From: Pseudidiomarina indica
GTDB taxonomy: Bacteria; Pseudomonadota; Gammaproteobacteria; Enterobacterales; Alteromonadaceae
Assembly (NCBI RefSeq): GCF_900104245.1
Contig: NZ_FMXN01000009.1
Span: 1-64,000, forward strand
Direction of reading: 5' to 3'
Length of the DNA: 64,000 nt
The notes under the pieces were generated by a model. It ran no database searches. It worked only from the letters and a program-made list of their open reading frames with translations, and was not told where the DNA came from. The position numbers were made by a program, and so were the translations under genes. Of this stretch, positions 61,025 through 64,000 are shown in pieces (positions within the stretch are counted from its first letter, which is position 1; each line of letters begins with the position of its first letter).

Positions 61025-61990
61025 TTAATGATGCTGCTCCAACCACGGATACACGAGATCATGTAAGTTTTCATCGGGGATGGTCAGTAAAAAATGATGC
61101 CGGTCGGGCAACTTTTTCACCCTAACATTGCCCTGCTGGAGGGGCTGAAAATAATCATAGGGTGCAATCGGGTCGCGATCGCTAGCAATCATTAAAGTTG
61201 GAGTCTGAAACGTTGACAACAAGTGGTGAACATCAAGCTCCTTGGCATCAATGCCGCGCTTGCTCAAGGTATTACGAACCCCTTCCCGCACCGGCTCTTC
61301 CCCGACAATTTTACTCAGCCGGCGGTAACTCATTTTTGATACAGCAACCGCGGCGTCTTCAAACTCACGCATTGGCCCAAATAAGAGCACACCACTGATA
61401 TCATCCCGTTGGCGCGCAGTATGAATCGCGGCAATGGCTCCCATAGAGTAGCCTGCAATATAAAGCGGGTGGGGCCGCTCTCGTGCTGGCATGGATTCAA
61501 TTAAGGCTTGAATGACATCGACATCGTCAACCCCAAAGCCAGGCTCATCTTGAGTAGAGCCACCATGCCCCTTGAGATCAGGAATAATGACGTGGAAACC
61601 AAGGTAACGAAAATAGTTCGCCAGCAGCAGCAGCGATTCTTTGCTACCACCATAGCCGTGTAACAGAATCAGCGTGCCACGGCGGGCTTCGGGGACCTGT
61701 TCTCGATTTAAGGTGAAGTCATAGTTTAGGGTGATGTCATTGGCCACTACCTCGAATTTCTGCTCGTAGGGTTGGTCGTCAAGGTTTGCTGGCGCATAGA
61801 TATAATCGGTACAACCATCTAAAAATGGCATACAAAACTGACGAATGCTCCCGCCAGCTTCAGCAACGTAGGTTTCAATTCCCCCATAGCTGACCCCGCT
61901 TCCTGGACGACTTGATAAAGCCTTTTCAACATAGGTGGCACAACCTGATAAACCAATCAGCAACAACCCTATCCCGAACACTTTTTTCAT
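61025..61990 (-). CDS. Lipoprotein alpha/beta hydrolase
   Basis: 321 aa from ATG 61990, with TAGGAAT upstream. Lipobox IGLSGC, Cys17, followed by Ala, so probably outer-membrane anchored. Alpha/beta hydrolase fold: oxyanion LLHGYGGSKES, nucleophile GYSMG (Ser near 180), acid Asp in ASDRDPIAP and His in DRHHFLLTIPDE. Esterase or thioesterase-like; substrate unknown. Convergent with the M48 gene with a seven-base gap. Confidence 0.87.
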   Translation of the reverse strand: MKKVFGIGLLLIGLSGCATYVEKALSSRPGSGVSYGGIETYVAEAGGSIRQFCMPFLDGCTDYIYAPANLDDQPYEQKFEVVANDITLNYDFTLNREQVPEARRGTLILLHGYGGSKESLLLLANYFRYLGFHVIIPDLKGHGGSTQDEPGFGVDDVDVIQALIESMPARERPHPLYIAGYSMGAIAAIHTARQRDDISGVLLFGPMREFEDAAVAVSKMSYRRLSKIVGEEPVREGVRNTLSKRGIDAKELDVHHLLSTFQTPTLMIASDRDPIAPYDYFQPLQQGNVRVKKLPDRHHFLLTIPDENLHDLVYPWLEQHH

Positions 61991-62182
61991 GCGTATTCCT
62001 ATTTCCATACCCTGTCTCGCGATTTATCCACTGATAATACCATTTCTGTTTTAAACGCCCATAGCATTTACATTCCCTTCCGCTGGATTCCTCATCAGTC
62101 TCGATTATTTTGTATAAAACTGCCCAACCTGCGATAATTAGGGTTCGTTATTTGTGAATCGAATTGTGAAGGGCGACGAATC

Positions 62183-62668
62183 ATGCCAAGTTTTGATATT
62201 GTTTCTGAAATCAACAAAGTAGAATTGCGCAACGCGGTAGAAAATGCCACCCGAGAGCTTGCCACTCGGTTTGATTTCCGTGGGGTTGAAGCAACCATTG
62301 AATTACAAGACTTAACGGTAACATTAACCTCTGAGTCCGATTTCCAAGTGCGCCAGCTGCAAGACATTTTCAATAATCACTGTGCCAAACGGAACATTAG
62401 CCTGGCCGGAATCGATATCCCCGATAACCCGACCCATAGCGGTAAAACCTATTCCTTAGCATTGACCTTTAAACAAGGCATTGATCAGCCGCTGGCCAAA
62501 GAAATCACGAAAAAAATTAAAGACAGCAAACTAAAAGTTCAGACCTCCATTCAAGGAGACAAAATTCGTGTCACCGGCAAGAAGCGAGATGATCTGCAAG
62601 AAACCATTGCTCTATTGCGTCAATCAGATATTGAGCTACCGTTACAATTTGAGAACTTCCGAGACTAA
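62183..62668 (+). CDS. yajQ: YajQ family cyclic-di-GMP/nucleotide-binding protein
   Basis: 161 aa, two ferredoxin-like domains. [22 protein letters not shown] and the closing [12 protein letters not shown] are family constants. YajQ proteins bind nucleotides or tRNA, and in Xanthomonas c-di-GMP, modulating gene expression; the role here is unproven. Upstream start uses GAAGGGCGACGA-like site. 24 bases before the dGTPase gene, likely co-transcribed. Confidence 0.94.
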   Translation: MPSFDIVSEINKVELRNAVENATRELATRFDFRGVEATIELQDLTVTLTSESDFQVRQLQDIFNNHCAKRNISLAGIDIPDNPTHSGKTYSLALTFKQGIDQPLAKEITKKIKDSKLKVQTSIQGDKIRVTGKKRDDLQETIALLRQSDIELPLQFENFRD

Positions 62669-62692
62669 CTCTACTGAGTAAGGATGAAATCG

Positions 62693-63982
62693 ATGACAGC
62701 CCTCTGGCAACAACGCCGTTCAGACGCCTCCCTCCATCGCCCTGGAGACTTGCGGACACCGTGGCAACGTGACCGCGCACGAGTGCTTCACTCAGCGGCA
62801 TTTCGTCGATTGCAATCCAAAACCCAAATCATGAACGTCGGCGAGAACGATTTTTATCGGACACGTCTCACCCACAGCTTAGAAGCAGCCCAAATTGGGG
62901 CATCCCTGATCAATCAATTGCAGCAAGTAAGCGCCACGTCTAAAACTGACTATCTGCCTGACTGGAACCTGATGGAAACTTTGTGTCTGGCACACGATAT
63001 TGGGCATCCTCCATTTGGACACGGGGGCGAAGCTGCGTTGCACTACAAAATGCTTGAGTCGGGTGGCTTTGAAGGGAACGGGCAAACATTTCGTATTGTT
63101 GGCAAGCTCGAAGCCTACCATCCAGAACATGGCATGGACTTAACCCGTCGCACCTTGCTCGGTTTATTGAAGTATCCAGTGCTGATGCCACCACTGCCAG
63201 CACCTGCTGGCCCAAAACCCAGTGGTAGCTTGAATCAATGGAAGCCACCGAAAGCACTCTTTCACTGTGATGCGGACTTGTTAGATTGGGTGCTGGCCCC
63301 GCTGTCAGACAACGACCTCGCCCTATTTCAGTCGGTGGAATTGTTGCCCCAGGCTCCCGGACAAAAGTCCCTCTACAAATCATTGGATGCCTCGCTCATG
63401 GAGCTGGCCGACGATATTGCCTATGGTGTGCATGATCTGGAAGATGCCGTTGTCACGGGAACCTTAAGTGTGAGCCAATGGGAATCTCATTTTGAAACCG
63501 TGACTCCTGAATTACCGGTGAGCTTGGCCACACTGATTGAGGAATTGGGAGAGCAATTGTTTGCCCGTGAACACCATCGCCGTAAAGATGCGATTGGTGC
63601 TTTGGTCAATATTTTTGTCACCACAGTACGCCTTGAAGAAGTCTTGGCCGATGCCGACGAGCCGCTCATTCGCTACAACGCAACCTTACCTGAAGCGGAA
63701 ACTTACTTACTGAAAAGCTTGAAAGATGTGGTATTTGAACACGTCATTAATGATCCTGCGATTCAGCAATTACGCTTCCGCAGCCAAAATATGTTGCTTG
63801 ATTTGTTCAGTGCCTTACATACCGACCCGCTGCGTTTGCTGCCGCGCAATACCCAGCAGCGCTGGCGCAAAGCCATGGAAGAACAAGGCCAAATTGGTGC
63901 CGATCGGGTGTTATGTGATTACGTTGCAGGCATGACCGATGATTACGCCGAACGGATGTACCGCAACTTATTTGTGGTCTAG
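62693..63982 (+). CDS. dgt: dGTPase family phosphohydrolase (anti-phage type)
   Basis: 429 aa from ATG 62693, which has TAAGG nine bases upstream; an ATG at 62684 is almost touching that site. HD-domain deoxyguanosine triphosphate triphosphohydrolase. Metal ligands appear in FYRTRLTHSLEAAQIG, CLAHDIGHPPFGHGGE and LADDIAYGVHDLEDAV. RVLHSAAFRRLQSKTQ is the typical substrate-side motif. Members lower dNTP pools and some block phage replication; whether this one is defensive is not shown by context, which is housekeeping. Complete, ending 18 bases before the window edge. Confidence 0.93.
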   Translation: MTALWQQRRSDASLHRPGDLRTPWQRDRARVLHSAAFRRLQSKTQIMNVGENDFYRTRLTHSLEAAQIGASLINQLQQVSATSKTDYLPDWNLMETLCLAHDIGHPPFGHGGEAALHYKMLESGGFEGNGQTFRIVGKLEAYHPEHGMDLTRRTLLGLLKYPVLMPPLPAPAGPKPSGSLNQWKPPKALFHCDADLLDWVLAPLSDNDLALFQSVELLPQAPGQKSLYKSLDASLMELADDIAYGVHDLEDAVVTGTLSVSQWESHFETVTPELPVSLATLIEELGEQLFAREHHRRKDAIGALVNIFVTTVRLEEVLADADEPLIRYNATLPEAETYLLKSLKDVVFEHVINDPAIQQLRFRSQNMLLDLFSALHTDPLRLLPRNTQQRWRKAMEEQGQIGADRVLCDYVAGMTDDYAERMYRNLFVV

Positions 63983-64000
63983 CCACACCAACAAGTCTGT

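Noticed and set aside
62693..63982. Phage-defence island around the dGTPase and RecBCD genes
   Set aside because: Both are core genes in housekeeping context; no restriction, CBASS, Abi or toxin-antitoxin partners adjoin them.

Overview
The window looks like chromosome of a gammaproteobacterium of the Alteromonadales type, most likely an Idiomarinaceae member (Idiomarina/Pseudidiomarina/Aliidiomarina). That is an inference from gene content, protein lengths, moderate GC and linkages such as trxA-rho beside rhlB, tatABC beside ubiEJB, recC-recB-recD without ptrA, and gmk-rpoZ-spoT-ridA. Genes are densely packed, often overlapping by 4 to 19 bases. I see no tRNA, rRNA, CRISPR array, insertion sequence or integrase.

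Region 1-7.7 kb is the one clearly accessory island. It holds a giant minus-strand SpvB/FG-GAP/Rhs protein of about 2,163 aa. Its C-terminal tip carries a metzincin-type zinc protease signature (HExxHxxGxxH plus a Met-turn). The tip overlaps by 11 bases an AT-rich gene for a small exported, cysteine-containing protein, the likely immunity partner. Beyond that lies a second, promoterless, broken copy of the Rhs core end that runs off the left edge of the window. This is the layout of a polymorphic-toxin locus with a displaced, swappable tip.

Region 7.8-16.7 kb is mixed metabolism: a DUF488 protein, a 2OG-Fe(II) oxygenase, an OsmC protein, NAD-malic enzyme, an unknown exported protein, Ogt, a tiny exported charged helix, a MaoC hydratase and a lipoprotein Ntn-hydrolase (penicillin/AHL acylase family). 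Region 16.7-25.7 kb is the recCBD operon. Then come trhO (tRNA hydroxylation), dps and a DUF3185 membrane protein.

Region 27.8-31.4 kb is a thiamine-salvage operon behind a TPP riboswitch: TonB-dependent receptor, PnuC/PnuT-like permease and a small-molecule kinase. The switch has a visible translational on/off pairing. Region 31.4-38.8 kb holds fre, ubiD, rho, trxA, rhlB, a short Ppx/GppA protein and hemB. Region 38.8-46.3 kb is one long minus-strand run: ubiE-ubiJ-ubiB-tatA-tatB-tatC-exported protein-tatD-diguanylate cyclase-hemB. Then come recG-trmH, a pseudouridine synthase, an M20 amidohydrolase, an acyl-CoA ligase, a CDF transporter, an NhaC antiporter and ridA-spoT-rpoZ-gmk. The window closes with lemA plus an M48 protease, a lipoprotein alpha/beta hydrolase, yajQ and a dGTPase.

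Most genes outside the first 7.7 kb are ordinary housekeeping. The best candidates for new biology are the Rhs-metzincin toxin with its exported partner and spare tip, and the riboswitch-controlled thiamine operon with its atypical kinase.
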